This document shows positions 1 to 6,386 of a DNA stretch of 11,799 nt, in pieces (positions within the stretch are counted from its first letter, which is position 1; each line of letters begins with the position of its first letter). Both the position numbers and the translations under genes were made by a program. The notes under the pieces were generated by a model. That model did not search any database. It saw only the letters and a program-made list of their open reading frames with translations, and was not told the origin of the DNA. Source of the DNA: Rhizobiaceae bacterium (GTDB taxonomy: Bacteria > Pseudomonadota > Alphaproteobacteria > Rhizobiales > Rhizobiaceae); contig JAJFMR010000096.1 in assembly GCA_020696915.1 (NCBI GenBank), positions 1 through 11,799 on the forward strand, written 5' to 3'.

Positions 1-1
1 T

Positions 2-508
2 CACTGGACGGCGCGGCTTTTCTGTCTGGCGGTGCTCGCGGCCATGGCAGTTTCGATGCCCGCGGCATTCGGAGACACAGTCGACAAGGCCGGACTGGCG
101 ATCTCCCGGTTCGACTTCAGGGATACGTCAGGTGAGCACCGCGATCAGACTGCCGAGCACGCGAGGCGGCTGGAAGACGTGGCTGCAACCTTGCTCGCGA
201 CACTTTCCGCGAATGAGAAGATCAGGCCGGGTGCCCTGAACTGCACGAATGGCGGCTGCTCTGCACGAACGTCGGGACTTGAACACCTGTCGGAGGCGGC
301 GGCGGCGGCGGGCGCCCGGTTTCTGCTCGTCGGCGAGGTTCACAAGACGAGCACCCTCGTGGGGTGGATTAAGTTCGCGGTGCTGGATCTGCGAGGCAAA
401 ACCGCAACCTGCGACCGATTCCTGACGTATCGCGGCGATACGGACGAGGCGTGGCACAGAGCAGCAGAGTTCGCGGGTCGCGACATCGAACGCAACTGCA
501 TCCCGTGA
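2..508 (+). CDS. DUF2380-like secreted protein, 5' end outside window
   Basis: The frame is open from the first bases of the window, so the true start lies upstream; the GTG at 32 is only the first internal start codon. The first visible part (RLFCLAVLAAMAVSMPAA) is hydrophobic and looks like the end of a signal peptide, so the mature protein is probably periplasmic. The mature region opens with a strand-like segment (GLAISRFDFRDTS), then a helical part, a Cys-containing stretch (NCTNGGC), an alanine run coded by a GGC-rich repeat near 294-310, the strand RFLLVGEVHKTS, and an ending DTDEAWHRAAEFAGRDI. This order matches the small DUF2380 family (recalled pattern, not searched). The biochemical role of that family is unknown. 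It converges on the nitronate monooxygenase gene, with about 50 bases between their stops. Confidence 0.7.
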   Translation, partial: HWTARLFCLAVLAAMAVSMPAAFGDTVDKAGLAISRFDFRDTSGEHRDQTAEHARRLEDVAATLLATLSANEKIRPGALNCTNGGCSARTSGLEHLSEAAAAAGARFLLVGEVHKTSTLVGWIKFAVLDLRGKTATCDRFLTYRGDTDEAWHRAAEFAGRDIERNCIP

Positions 509-560
509 CCGAAGCGACGTCTCAGCCGAAAACGATTTGCACTGTACGGTGCGACGCCCT

Positions 561-1646
561 CTAGCCCTGCAGCGCGTTCAGCCTTTCGAGAGCCTCGTCG
601 GCGAGCCTGGTCGTCAGCTCTGCGGCTGGCATGTCGCGGCCGAGCGGGCCAGCCTGGCCGGACCACAGCGGGGTGAACTCGCGCGATCCCTGTGCCTCTG
701 CTTTGGCTCGCAGCGGCACGACATAGTTTGCGGCGTTGGGAAATGCCGGCGTTGCGGGGCTGAGTGGGCCGATCTCCCGGACCAGCCGGTTCTTGATGCC
801 GCGCGCCGGCCGGCCGGTGAAGACATTGGTAAGCACGCTGTCCTCTGCCTGCGCCGACCGCAGAGCGTCACGGTGGAGCGGGGAAATGCGGGCTTCCGGC
901 GTGAACAGGTAAGCCGTCCCGATCTGTACGCCGGCCGCTCCCAGTGCGAAGGCCGCCGCTATGCCGCGAGAGTCCGCAATCCCGCCTGCCGCAATGACCG
1001 GAACCGAGACGGCATCGGCGATCTGCGGAACCAGTGCCAGGGTGCCGATCTGCGCGGCAGGGTCGTCCGCGAGAAACATGCCTCGGTGCCCGCCGGCTTC
1101 GGCACCCTGAGCAATGACCGCATCGACACCCCTGGCTTCGAGATATCGCGCCTCGGCGACGGTCGTGGCCGAACTCAGGATCCTGGCTCCCGTCTTCCTG
1201 ACGCGCTGCAGCAGGTCGTCGGCCGGCAAGCCGAAATGGAAGCTCGCCACCTTGGGGCGCACCTCCTCGACCAGCGCGCAGAAGCTCTCATCGAAGGGGT
1301 TGCGCGCCACGGGGCTCGACTTGAGAAACTCTACCTCCAGCTCCCTGTAGAAAGGCGCCAGCCGCTCGCCCCACTTCGCCTCTCTCCCGGGATCGGCTGT
1401 CGGGAGCCGGTGGCAGAAAAAATTCATGGCAAAGCCGCGGTTGGTGGCTTCCCGGATGCGCGCAACCTGTTCACGGGCCGAGTCAGGACTCAGCATGGCG
1501 CAGGGAAGCGAGCCCAGGCCGCCCGCCGCGCATACGGCCGCCGTCAGCTTTCCGTCGTGCGCACCGGCCATAGGTGCCTGGATGATCGGCACATCGAGCT
1601 CGAGCAGGTCGAGCAGTCGACGGGATGGCCACCTTTCTCTTTTCAT
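561..1646 (-). CDS. Nitronate monooxygenase (2-nitropropane dioxygenase family)
   Basis: A 361-residue FMN-dependent TIM-barrel enzyme of the nitronate monooxygenase family, which oxidises alkyl nitronates such as propionate 3-nitronate with O2 and is thought to detoxify them. Visible motifs are QAPMAGA at residues 23-29 (first barrel strand), GAEAGGHRG at 181-189 with the putative catalytic His187, AAGGIADSRG at 219-228 and GAAGVQIGTAYL at 236-247 (flavin phosphate binding), FTGRPARG at 276-283, and LWSGQAG at 327-333. Length and motif order fit a complete class I-type enzyme. The ATG start is supported by AAGGAG (plus-strand positions 1654-1659) seven bases upstream. The AraC-type regulator lies upstream on the same strand with a 184-base gap, so it could be the local regulator, though that is inference. 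Substrate is not predictable from sequence. Confidence 0.9.
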   Translation of the reverse strand: MKRERWPSRRLLDLLELDVPIIQAPMAGAHDGKLTAAVCAAGGLGSLPCAMLSPDSAREQVARIREATNRGFAMNFFCHRLPTADPGREAKWGERLAPFYRELEVEFLKSSPVARNPFDESFCALVEEVRPKVASFHFGLPADDLLQRVRKTGARILSSATTVAEARYLEARGVDAVIAQGAEAGGHRGMFLADDPAAQIGTLALVPQIADAVSVPVIAAGGIADSRGIAAAFALGAAGVQIGTAYLFTPEARISPLHRDALRSAQAEDSVLTNVFTGRPARGIKNRLVREIGPLSPATPAFPNAANYVVPLRAKAEAQGSREFTPLWSGQAGPLGRDMPAAELTTRLADEALERLNALQG

Positions 1647-1830
1647 CCTTATGCTCCTTCAGCGGCATTCAGACTTTGCATATGCTCGGTCGGAGAAGCC
1701 GAAACAAGTCCGGAAAATGGCCCCGCCTGCAGCCACCCCACGGCTCCTGCCGCCGGCTGTTTTTCTAACCAGATTGCGACGCGCGCCGTAGCCGGCCGGT
1801 TCTGGTGCTGCGGGACGGAAGCGGCTGCAT
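1647..1830. other. Intergenic gap between araC-type gene and nitronate monooxygenase
   Basis: This 184-base gap holds the ribosome binding site of the monooxygenase (1654-1659, minus strand) and presumably its promoter. I could not pick out a convincing -35/-10 pair or a terminator for the upstream regulator gene. Short plus-strand reading frames across it are shadows. Confidence 0.4.
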
Positions 1831-2739
1831 TCAGTCCGGCGTGGCCGAACTCGTCGGATGATCCCGCCGGTATTCTACGGGGCTCTTGCCGGTCCAGCGG
1901 CGGCAGGCATGACTGAAGGCACTCGGACCATGAAATCCGAGCAGCCAGGCGATCTGCGAAACCGGCAGGTTCCGCTCCCGGAGATAACGAAACGCAAGAT
2001 CGCGACGGAAAGGACTTAGGTTGGACGATCGTCCCGCTATGGCTTCCTCGCAGCTCCTCAGCATCAACTCGTTGAGAAAGGGATCCTGGCTGGCAACGCC
2101 AAGATCGAGCAATGCCGGATCAAGGCATATTTCGTCCGCGGATGCCCCGAATTCCACGGCATCGCCGAAGTGCCGTCTGACTTCCCGCATATCGCCTGAC
2201 CGATGATGGATGAAGCTGGCGGCAAGGGGCATCACTTTTTGCCCAGCGAGCTGCCGGCACAACCGCAGAAATGCGAGCGACAGGAGTTCCATCTGGTGAC
2301 GATCCAGATGGCGCGGCACGCCGGTGTAGGAGAGCCCGATGCGGCAGACCGAACCTTTCCTGATCTGCACGACGAGCGCCTCATTGCCGAGCCGAGCGTA
2401 GCGCTCCAGCCTGTGAAGCGCATCGCCAAGCCGCTGGGACGAGGCAGCGACATAGTAAAGCATTCCCATTTCGCGCAGGTCGAAATCAGCGGCCAGAGTG
2501 AGGCCGATCCAATCGTCCGCAACGGCGTCCGACACGAGCCGGAGGAACTCGATCTGGTCCGCCACGGGAATGCGGTTTCCACGCGCCAACGCTGTAGCCG
2601 AGAGGGCCGCCTGCTTCAGCAAAGCGTCGGGGTTGACGCCTCGGCGCTCGAGATGGGAGAGCGCCAACCTACTGGCCAAGCCCGTTGCGGTTGGCGTGGC
2701 AATCAGAGCCCGAAGCCTTGGTGCATCCCGTTTGCTCAC
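1831..2739 (-). CDS. AraC-family regulator lacking the first HTH
   Basis: A 302-residue transcription regulator of the AraC group with an N-terminal arabinose-binding-like sensor domain (about residues 20-205). Conserved-looking pieces include LREMGMLYYVAASSQRLGDA (89-108) and FGDAVEFGASADEICLDPALLD (in 191-212). The C-terminal second helix-turn-helix is present: RRDLAFRYLRERNLPVSQIA, then WLLGFHGPSAFSHACRRWTG and SPVEYRR (to 292). In relatives about 40-45 residues containing the first HTH (typical core LGMS.RTL.RRL) lie between the SPFR-like segment and RRDLA. Here SPFR (242-245) runs straight into RRDLA, so one HTH appears deleted in frame (DNA near 2004-2010). The only usable start is GTG at 2739, because an in-frame TAA lies just upstream; its Shine-Dalgarno is weak. 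The protein may be non-functional or may bind DNA in an altered way. Confidence 0.85.
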   Translation of the reverse strand: MSKRDAPRLRALIATPTATGLASRLALSHLERRGVNPDALLKQAALSATALARGNRIPVADQIEFLRLVSDAVADDWIGLTLAADFDLREMGMLYYVAASSQRLGDALHRLERYARLGNEALVVQIRKGSVCRIGLSYTGVPRHLDRHQMELLSLAFLRLCRQLAGQKVMPLAASFIHHRSGDMREVRRHFGDAVEFGASADEICLDPALLDLGVASQDPFLNELMLRSCEEAIAGRSSNLSPFRRDLAFRYLRERNLPVSQIAWLLGFHGPSAFSHACRRWTGKSPVEYRRDHPTSSATPD

Positions 2740-2972
2740 CGCGTCTGCCCGTTGGAGACCAGCTGTATCTAATTACAGGATTGTGGCGGCCAAGAGCAAG
2801 TTTTTGGCATCGTAGAACAAGATAGGTACCTGTTGATCGGGCACAGCTCCGTCCGCGTACGCGTTGCGGAGGAGCAACCTGCGCAGATGTCCGGCGACGC
2901 TCTGCCACCCACCCGGCAGTCGTCGCCGGGCATCTTCCTTGAACTTCCGTTCGCCCGGCGCGGTACGGAGGG
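2740..2972. other. Divergent intergenic region between araC-type and merR-type genes
   Basis: This 233-base region separates two divergent regulator genes and should hold both promoters. Visible elements are an inverted repeat CTGTA-N6-TACAG (2763-2778), a 10-base palindrome CGCGTACGCG (2854-2863), an inverted repeat GTTGC-N6-GCAAC (2863-2878) and a GC-rich hairpin CCCGGC-N7-GCCGGG (2912-2930). An open minus-strand frame across it resembles nothing I know. No RNA gene is apparent. Confidence 0.5.
2772..2799 (-). promoter_or_regulatory. Putative promoter of the AraC-type gene
   Basis: Read on the minus strand, TTGCTC (plus 2794-2799) and TGTAAT (plus 2772-2777) sit 16 bases apart and resemble sigma70-type -35 and -10 boxes. 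The -10 box lies inside the inverted repeat CTGTA-N6-TACAG (2763-2778), which could be an operator for autoregulation. The GTG start is about 32 bases downstream. This is pattern matching only. Confidence 0.3.
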
Positions 2973-3452
2973 ATGTTGGGAAAGCCAGCGACCATGACAC
3001 CTGATCAGGCCGGCAAAGACGCCGCCAACACGAATGATGTCCTCTTGGAGGGCGGCCAAGACTTCATCCCTATCGGCGAGGTGGCAAGGCAGTTCGGTGT
3101 GACCCTGCGTGCGTTACGCTTTTACGAGGGCAAGGGGCTCCTCAGCGCGCCGCGCGCCGGCTCTACGCGCCATTACTCGCGCGGTGACCGGGCCCGTCTG
3201 AAGCTCATCCTGCTCGGCCGCAAGGTCGGCTTCTCGTTGCGTGACGTGAAGCAGATGCTGGATCTTTACGACCCGGTCGGCACCAACGCCAGGCAGTTCC
3301 GTCTGGCGTTGGACAAATCGGAAAAGCAGCTGGCTCGTCTGCAGAACCAGCGCCTGGCGATCGAGGACGCCATCAAGGAACTCTCCGACATGATGGCCAT
3401 GCTGCGCCACATGCTGGCAGAGCCCCCCAACCCGCCTGCTGCCAGATCTTGA
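2973..3452 (+). CDS. MerR-family transcriptional regulator
   Basis: A 159-residue MerR-type regulator. The winged HTH begins at IPIGEVARQFGVTLRALRFY (residues 32-51) and continues YEGKGLLSAPRAGSTRHYSR (51-70), RARLKLILLGRKVGFSLRDV (73-92) and QMLDLYD (94-100). A long dimerisation coiled coil fills roughly 108-148. The protein has no cysteine, so it is neither a thiol metal sensor nor a SoxR-type Fe-S protein. It looks like the alphaproteobacterial group often found near acyl-CoA metabolism genes (recalled, not tested), but no such gene is nearby. Start choice is uncertain: ATG 2973 has ACGGAGGG directly against it, which is too close, and ATG 2994 has only GGGAA about ten bases before it. The N-terminal 30 residues look unstructured. 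The stop overlaps the likely start of the next gene. Confidence 0.88.
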   Translation: MLGKPATMTPDQAGKDAANTNDVLLEGGQDFIPIGEVARQFGVTLRALRFYEGKGLLSAPRAGSTRHYSRGDRARLKLILLGRKVGFSLRDVKQMLDLYDPVGTNARQFRLALDKSEKQLARLQNQRLAIEDAIKELSDMMAMLRHMLAEPPNPPAARS

Positions 3453-3880
3453 CGGGTGCAGCGGTGTCTCGTCTGTTCGAGAACGGATTTGAAGCCTACG
3501 ATCGTGGCGACTATTCCGAAGCGCTGACCTTGTTTCGGCGCGCTGTCGACAAAGGCGATGCAAATGCCGTGTTCCTCATCGGCGTCATATACTTCGAGGG
3601 CCGTGGTATCCTGCAGGACTGCTCCGAGGCAGCGAAATGGTTTCACCGTGCGGCCGAGATGGGGGACGTCGAAGCCCAACTCAGTCTTGGCTTCCAGTAT
3701 CTCAGGGGCCAGGGTGTGCCACGCAATAACGTGTTGGCGCATATGTGGTTCGATCTCGCGGACGCGCATGGCACGGTGGAAGGCGCCAGGGGCCGGGACA
3801 TAGCATCGCTCAGCATGAGCCGCGATCAACTCGCCGAAGCACATCGCCTGACGCGGGACTGGAAGACGTCTCACAGGTGA
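3449..3880 (+). CDS. Small Sel1-repeat (TPR-like) protein
   Basis: A 143-residue helical-repeat protein. Two full Sel1-like repeats are visible, at about residues 22-57 (ALTLFRRAVDKGDANAVFLI then YFEGRGILQD) and 58-93 (AAKWFHRAAEMGDVEAQLSL then YLRGQGVPRN). A partial third follows (NVLAHMWFDLADAHG, 94-108), and the end DQLAEAHRLTRDW is typical of short Sel1 proteins. Sel1 repeats mediate protein-protein contacts; a partner cannot be named. There is no signal peptide or membrane segment, so it is probably cytosolic. The TTG at 3449 overlaps the MerR stop (TTGA), which suggests translational coupling. The in-frame GTG at 3464, giving MSRLFENGFEAY, is an equally reasonable start. It probably forms a two-gene operon with the MerR regulator. 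Confidence 0.8.
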   Translation: MTGAAVSRLFENGFEAYDRGDYSEALTLFRRAVDKGDANAVFLIGVIYFEGRGILQDCSEAAKWFHRAAEMGDVEAQLSLGFQYLRGQGVPRNNVLAHMWFDLADAHGTVEGARGRDIASLSMSRDQLAEAHRLTRDWKTSHR

Positions 3881-3898
3881 TACGTCGAATTGTCCACT

Positions 3899-3999
3899 GG
3901 GAGGATAGAACCATGACGTCGCCGCGAGCGAGCAGGCGAGCCGTGCGCAGTCCCGCCGATTTATGCGGTCGCCCTACGTCGGCTTCTGAACGAACATGA
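3899..3999 (+). other. Good Shine-Dalgarno plus 28-codon reading frame, possibly vestigial
   Basis: GGGAGGA (3899-3905) lies seven bases before ATG 3913, which opens a 28-residue frame ending at TGA 3997-3999. The peptide is Arg/Ser/Ala-rich with no recognisable fold. It runs into the decayed HsdR-like region. The site may be the leftover translation start of a lost gene, or of the remnant itself after shifts. I do not claim the peptide is made. Confidence 0.2.
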
Positions 4000-4660
4000 T
4001 GAACAAGTGGTGACACTCGGCGGCTTGCGGAAAGATACTTCCGCGACGACCTCTCGACGGGCCGTTGGTGAAATTGCGCCAGTTCGCCGCGCTGCTGGCC
4101 AAGCTGGTCTCCGCCCGCCGTGCAGCCTACCGGGATGAACGCGAGACATCCGAGGAAACGCTGCGGCAGTTGTCCTACGAGCGCATCATCCCAAGGAGGC
4201 TGCGGACGTCTTCGATACTCTCCGGAAGGTCGGAAACGACGCCGTGCATGAGGCCATGGGTGATCATCGCAGCGCCCTTGTTCATTGATGTTTGCTCGGT
4301 AATAGTTGGCCGGCAACCCGGCTTCGACCGCGGGACGTTTGTACCGCCGCGTGGCCGTCGATGCGAACGGCCGGTCTTCGACAGAAGATAGAGGCCCTTC
4401 GCCGAAAGGTGGCCGAGAGCGGCGCTGCCCGCCATGAGGCGGAGGGAGAGGCCCGCGCCCCCCAGAGTCGAGCATCGCCTGAGGCGGGAGACGGGGGCGA
4501 CATGGGAGCGGCTTGCCCAGGAGACCGAGGTCGACAAGCCGCAGATCAGCAGCTTCGGGAACGCGGCTTGGAGGCCGCCCACGGCACTGGCGTCCGCCCT
4601 GCAAAGACCCTGCAGATCCCCTTTGGATCGCTCGCTGCCGCCGCTCCAGGAAGTACTTGA
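3963..4660 (+). pseudogene. Decayed type I restriction R-subunit (HsdR-like) N-terminal remnant
   Basis: No intact gene lies here, but successive frames spell the N-terminal part of the HsdR family in order. The pieces are MRSPYVGF (3963-3985), LNEHDEQVVTLGGL (3986-4027), AERYFRDDLST (4027-4059), LVKLRQFAALLAK to LSYERIIP (4065-4192), KEAADVFDTLRKVGNDAVHE to GDHRSAL (4193-4279), PGFDRGTFVPP (4317-4349), coiled coil IEALRRKVAES (in 4376-4459), RRETGATWERLAQETEVDK (in 4467-4538) and QQLRERGLEAAHG (from about 4547). Each join changes frame, and TGA 4286 interrupts directly. The pattern LRK.GN.AVHE...D..AL...FVPP matches the N-terminal domain of E. coli HsdR as I recall it. The helicase and translocase domains are absent, and no hsdM or hsdS is in the window. 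It ends 13 bases before the tRNA-Val CCA end. Confidence 0.75.
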
Positions 4661-4672
4661 TAGGGTAAATTC

Positions 4673-4747
4673 TGGTGGGCGATGCAGGGATTGAACCTGC
4701 GACCCCACCCGTGTGAAGGGTGTGCTCTCCCGCTGAGCTAATCGCCC
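4673..4747 (-). tRNA. tRNA-Val (anticodon CAC), CCA encoded
   Basis: The minus strand folds into a complete cloverleaf. The acceptor stem is GGGCGAT with ATCGCCC, and the D stem is GCTC with GAGC. The anticodon stem is CACCC with GGGTG around loop TTCACAC, giving anticodon CAC (reads the GUG valine codon). A five-base variable loop and T arm GCAGG-TTCAATC-CCTGC follow. The discriminator A is at 4676 and CCA is encoded at 4673-4675. Its 3' end faces the accessory-looking segment to the left. Confidence 0.95.
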
Positions 4748-4775
4748 GCTGCAGGCCCGCGGCCCAAGCGCCCGT

Positions 4776-4805
4776 GATATAGGATGGCGCTGCCTTCTAA
4801 GTCAA
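4776..4805 (-). promoter_or_regulatory. Promoter of tRNA-Val, overlapping the gph stop codon
   Basis: Read on the minus strand, TTGACT (plus 4800-4805) and TATATC (plus 4776-4781) are 18 bases apart, a good sigma70-type match. The -10 box ends about 28 bases before the tRNA 5' end at 4747. The -35 box includes the TGA stop of gph (4802-4804), so the tRNA promoter is built into the end of that coding region. Confidence 0.6.
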
Positions 4806-5500
4806 CAATGACTAACCGTTTCGACGGCCGTAGCCATCAGCCGCTCGGCGAGTTCGACCGTCAGCTCGTCGAAATGCGAGATTATCTTCGAGGGCTCGAA
4901 GTCTCGCACATGCCGGTCGGTGTAGCCGAAATCGACGGCAACGACCGGGATGCCCGCCGCCTTGGCGGTGTCGATGTCGGTTGCCGAATCCCCGACCATC
5001 AGAGCGCGGCCGGGGTCGCCACCGGCCAGTGCGATGGTTTCGGTGAGGTGGCGCGGGTCCGGCTTCCTGAAGGCGAAGCTGTCCTGCCCGCAGATCGCTG
5101 CGAAAAGGTGCGCCATGCCCAGCGAGTGGATGAGCTTTTTAGAGAACGCCTCGGTCTTGTTCGTGCATACGGCAAGCACGTACCCGGCGGCGCGGAACCG
5201 GTCGAGCGCGTCGAGCACGCCGGGATAGGGACGGGACCTGCCCGGAATGTTGCTGCCGTAATGATCGAGAAACAGAGCGAAGAGCCGGTCATGTTCCTCG
5301 CTGCCGAGCGGCTTACGGCCGGCCTCGTAAGCTCGCTCGATCATCGCCCTTGCGCCGTGCCCGACGAAGCGCCGGAACGACAGCGCGTCGGCGAGCGGAG
5401 CGCCTCCGGCACCGAGCGAATGGTTGAGGCTGTCCATGAGGTCCGGTGCCGTATCGACCAAAGTACCGTCGAGATCGAAACAGATGATCGGCTGGCTCAT
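4802..5500 (-). CDS. gph: Phosphoglycolate phosphatase (HAD superfamily)
   Basis: A 232-residue HAD hydrolase that removes phosphate from 2-phosphoglycolate, made by Rubisco oxygenation or DNA repair. All four HAD motifs are visible: DLDGTLVDT with nucleophile Asp9 and acid/base Asp11; VCTNKTEAF with Thr113; FRKPDP with Lys146; and GDSATDIDTAKAAG with Asp171 and Asp175. The helical cap covers about residues 17-85. Length and the motif pattern fit bacterial Gph, although related HAD phosphatases are hard to exclude. The ATG at 5500 is preceded by AAGGA at a normal distance; the longer frame reaching to 6388 only crosses rpiA antisense and is not real. It is divergent from rpiA and lies upstream of tRNA-Val, whose promoter overlaps its stop. 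Confidence 0.9.
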   Translation of the reverse strand: MSQPIICFDLDGTLVDTAPDLMDSLNHSLGAGGAPLADALSFRRFVGHGARAMIERAYEAGRKPLGSEEHDRLFALFLDHYGSNIPGRSRPYPGVLDALDRFRAAGYVLAVCTNKTEAFSKKLIHSLGMAHLFAAICGQDSFAFRKPDPRHLTETIALAGGDPGRALMVGDSATDIDTAKAAGIPVVAVDFGYTDRHVRDFEPSKIISHFDELTVELAERLMATAVETVSHC

Positions 5501-5665
5501 CGAGGTTCCTTTTTCATCGTCTCGGTAGCCCGCACGGTGATTCGGCACAAGGCCGGAAAAAACCTGGAGCTGACCGGAGCACGGGCTGCCTTTTAGGGAC
5601 CTTTCCGGCCTTTGCCGCGACTGGAGAAAGCTGCTAGGGAGCGCCGCGAAGCAGCGGGGCTGGGC

Positions 5666-6364
5666 ATGGATGCACGGACACTGAAGACCGAGGCGGCGCG
5701 GGCGGCACTTGCCCACGTCGAGGATGGAATGCGCCTCGGTATGGGCACCGGCTCGACGGCGGACGAATTCACGCGGCTGCTCGGCGAGCGGGTCGCGGCC
5801 GGGCTGGCCGTGACCGGGGTGCCGACATCCGAGCGCACGGCAGCACGCTGTCGCGAGTTCGGCATACGCGTGTCGACGCTCGACGAGACCCCCGAACTGG
5901 ACCTCGCGGTCGACGGCGCAGACGAGGTCGGCCCCGGACTGTCCCTGATAAAGGGGGGCGGCGGGGCGCTGCTGCGCGAGAAGATCGTCGCCGCCGCCGC
6001 GGCACGAATGATCGTCATCGCCGACGAGAGCAAGGTGGTTGACGAACTCGGCAGGTTCCCCCTGCCCATCGAAGTCAATGCCTTCGGCCTGAAGGCGACC
6101 GAGATCGCCATTTGCCGGGCAGCTGCGGAACTCGGACTTGCCGGGCCCGTGACATTGAGAATGACCAAGGGCGAGCCTTTTGTTACAGACGGGGGGCATT
6201 TCATTCTTGACGCATCTTTTGGCCGCATTCCGGATACAAGAGCCTTGTCGAATGCTCTTCACGCAGTGCCCGGAGTGGTCGAGCATGGTCTGTTCCTGGG
6301 CCTTGCCGACCTGGCAATCATTGCCGGACCCGGCGGGATCCGGACCATCGAAAAGAATCGATAA
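5666..6364 (+). CDS. rpiA: Ribose-5-phosphate isomerase A
   Basis: A 232-residue cytosolic enzyme interconverting ribose 5-phosphate and ribulose 5-phosphate in the pentose phosphate pathway. Visible motifs are GTGST (residues 27-31, phosphate loop), VPTSERT (52-58), DGADEV (83-88, with active-site Asp83 and Asp86), KGGGGALLREK (96-106, with Glu105 as probable catalytic base), IADESK (118-123), FPLPIEVN (131-138), TDGGHFILDASFGRI (174-188) and GVVEHGLF (203-210). The ATG at 5666 gives MDARTLKTEAARAAL, the usual family N terminus. A TTG at 5612 would add 18 unlikely Arg-rich residues. The Shine-Dalgarno at 5666 is weak (GGGGC). A secreted DUF2059 gene follows after 22 bases, so the two are probably co-transcribed. 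Confidence 0.95.
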   Translation: MDARTLKTEAARAALAHVEDGMRLGMGTGSTADEFTRLLGERVAAGLAVTGVPTSERTAARCREFGIRVSTLDETPELDLAVDGADEVGPGLSLIKGGGGALLREKIVAAAAARMIVIADESKVVDELGRFPLPIEVNAFGLKATEIAICRAAAELGLAGPVTLRMTKGEPFVTDGGHFILDASFGRIPDTRALSNALHAVPGVVEHGLFLGLADLAIIAGPGGIRTIEKNR

Positions 6365-6386
6365 CCCCAGGGGAGTCCTTCCTGAC

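Noticed and set aside
538..551. Small hairpin (GCACT/GGTGC) between the convergent DUF2380 and monooxygenase genes
   Set aside because: The stem is five pairs with a G-U wobble and there is no T run; too weak to call a terminator.
537..1916. Long plus-strand open frame (459 codons) opposite the nitronate monooxygenase
   Set aside because: It is antisense to a clear family match, has no recognisable domain, and is explained by high GC content.
2912..2930. Hairpin CCCGGC-N7-GCCGGG as a terminator
   Set aside because: No T run follows on either strand, and neither flanking gene points into it.
2773..3000. 75-codon minus-strand frame in the araC/merR gap with protein-like composition
   Set aside because: No family recognised, no convincing ribosome binding site, and it overlaps the MerR start and the putative AraC promoter.
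4467..4640. Apparent XRE-like HTH protein (TWERLAQETEVDKPQISSF)
   Set aside because: It looked like a small antitoxin-type HTH at first, but the same residues continue the HsdR-family coiled coil in order with the upstream pieces, and no independent start signal fits.
3810..4708. Two minus-strand open frames (about 264 and 177 codons) in the region left of the tRNA
   Set aside because: No family-like motifs, and one reads through the tRNA 3' end. The plus-strand HsdR remnant explains the coding-like composition.
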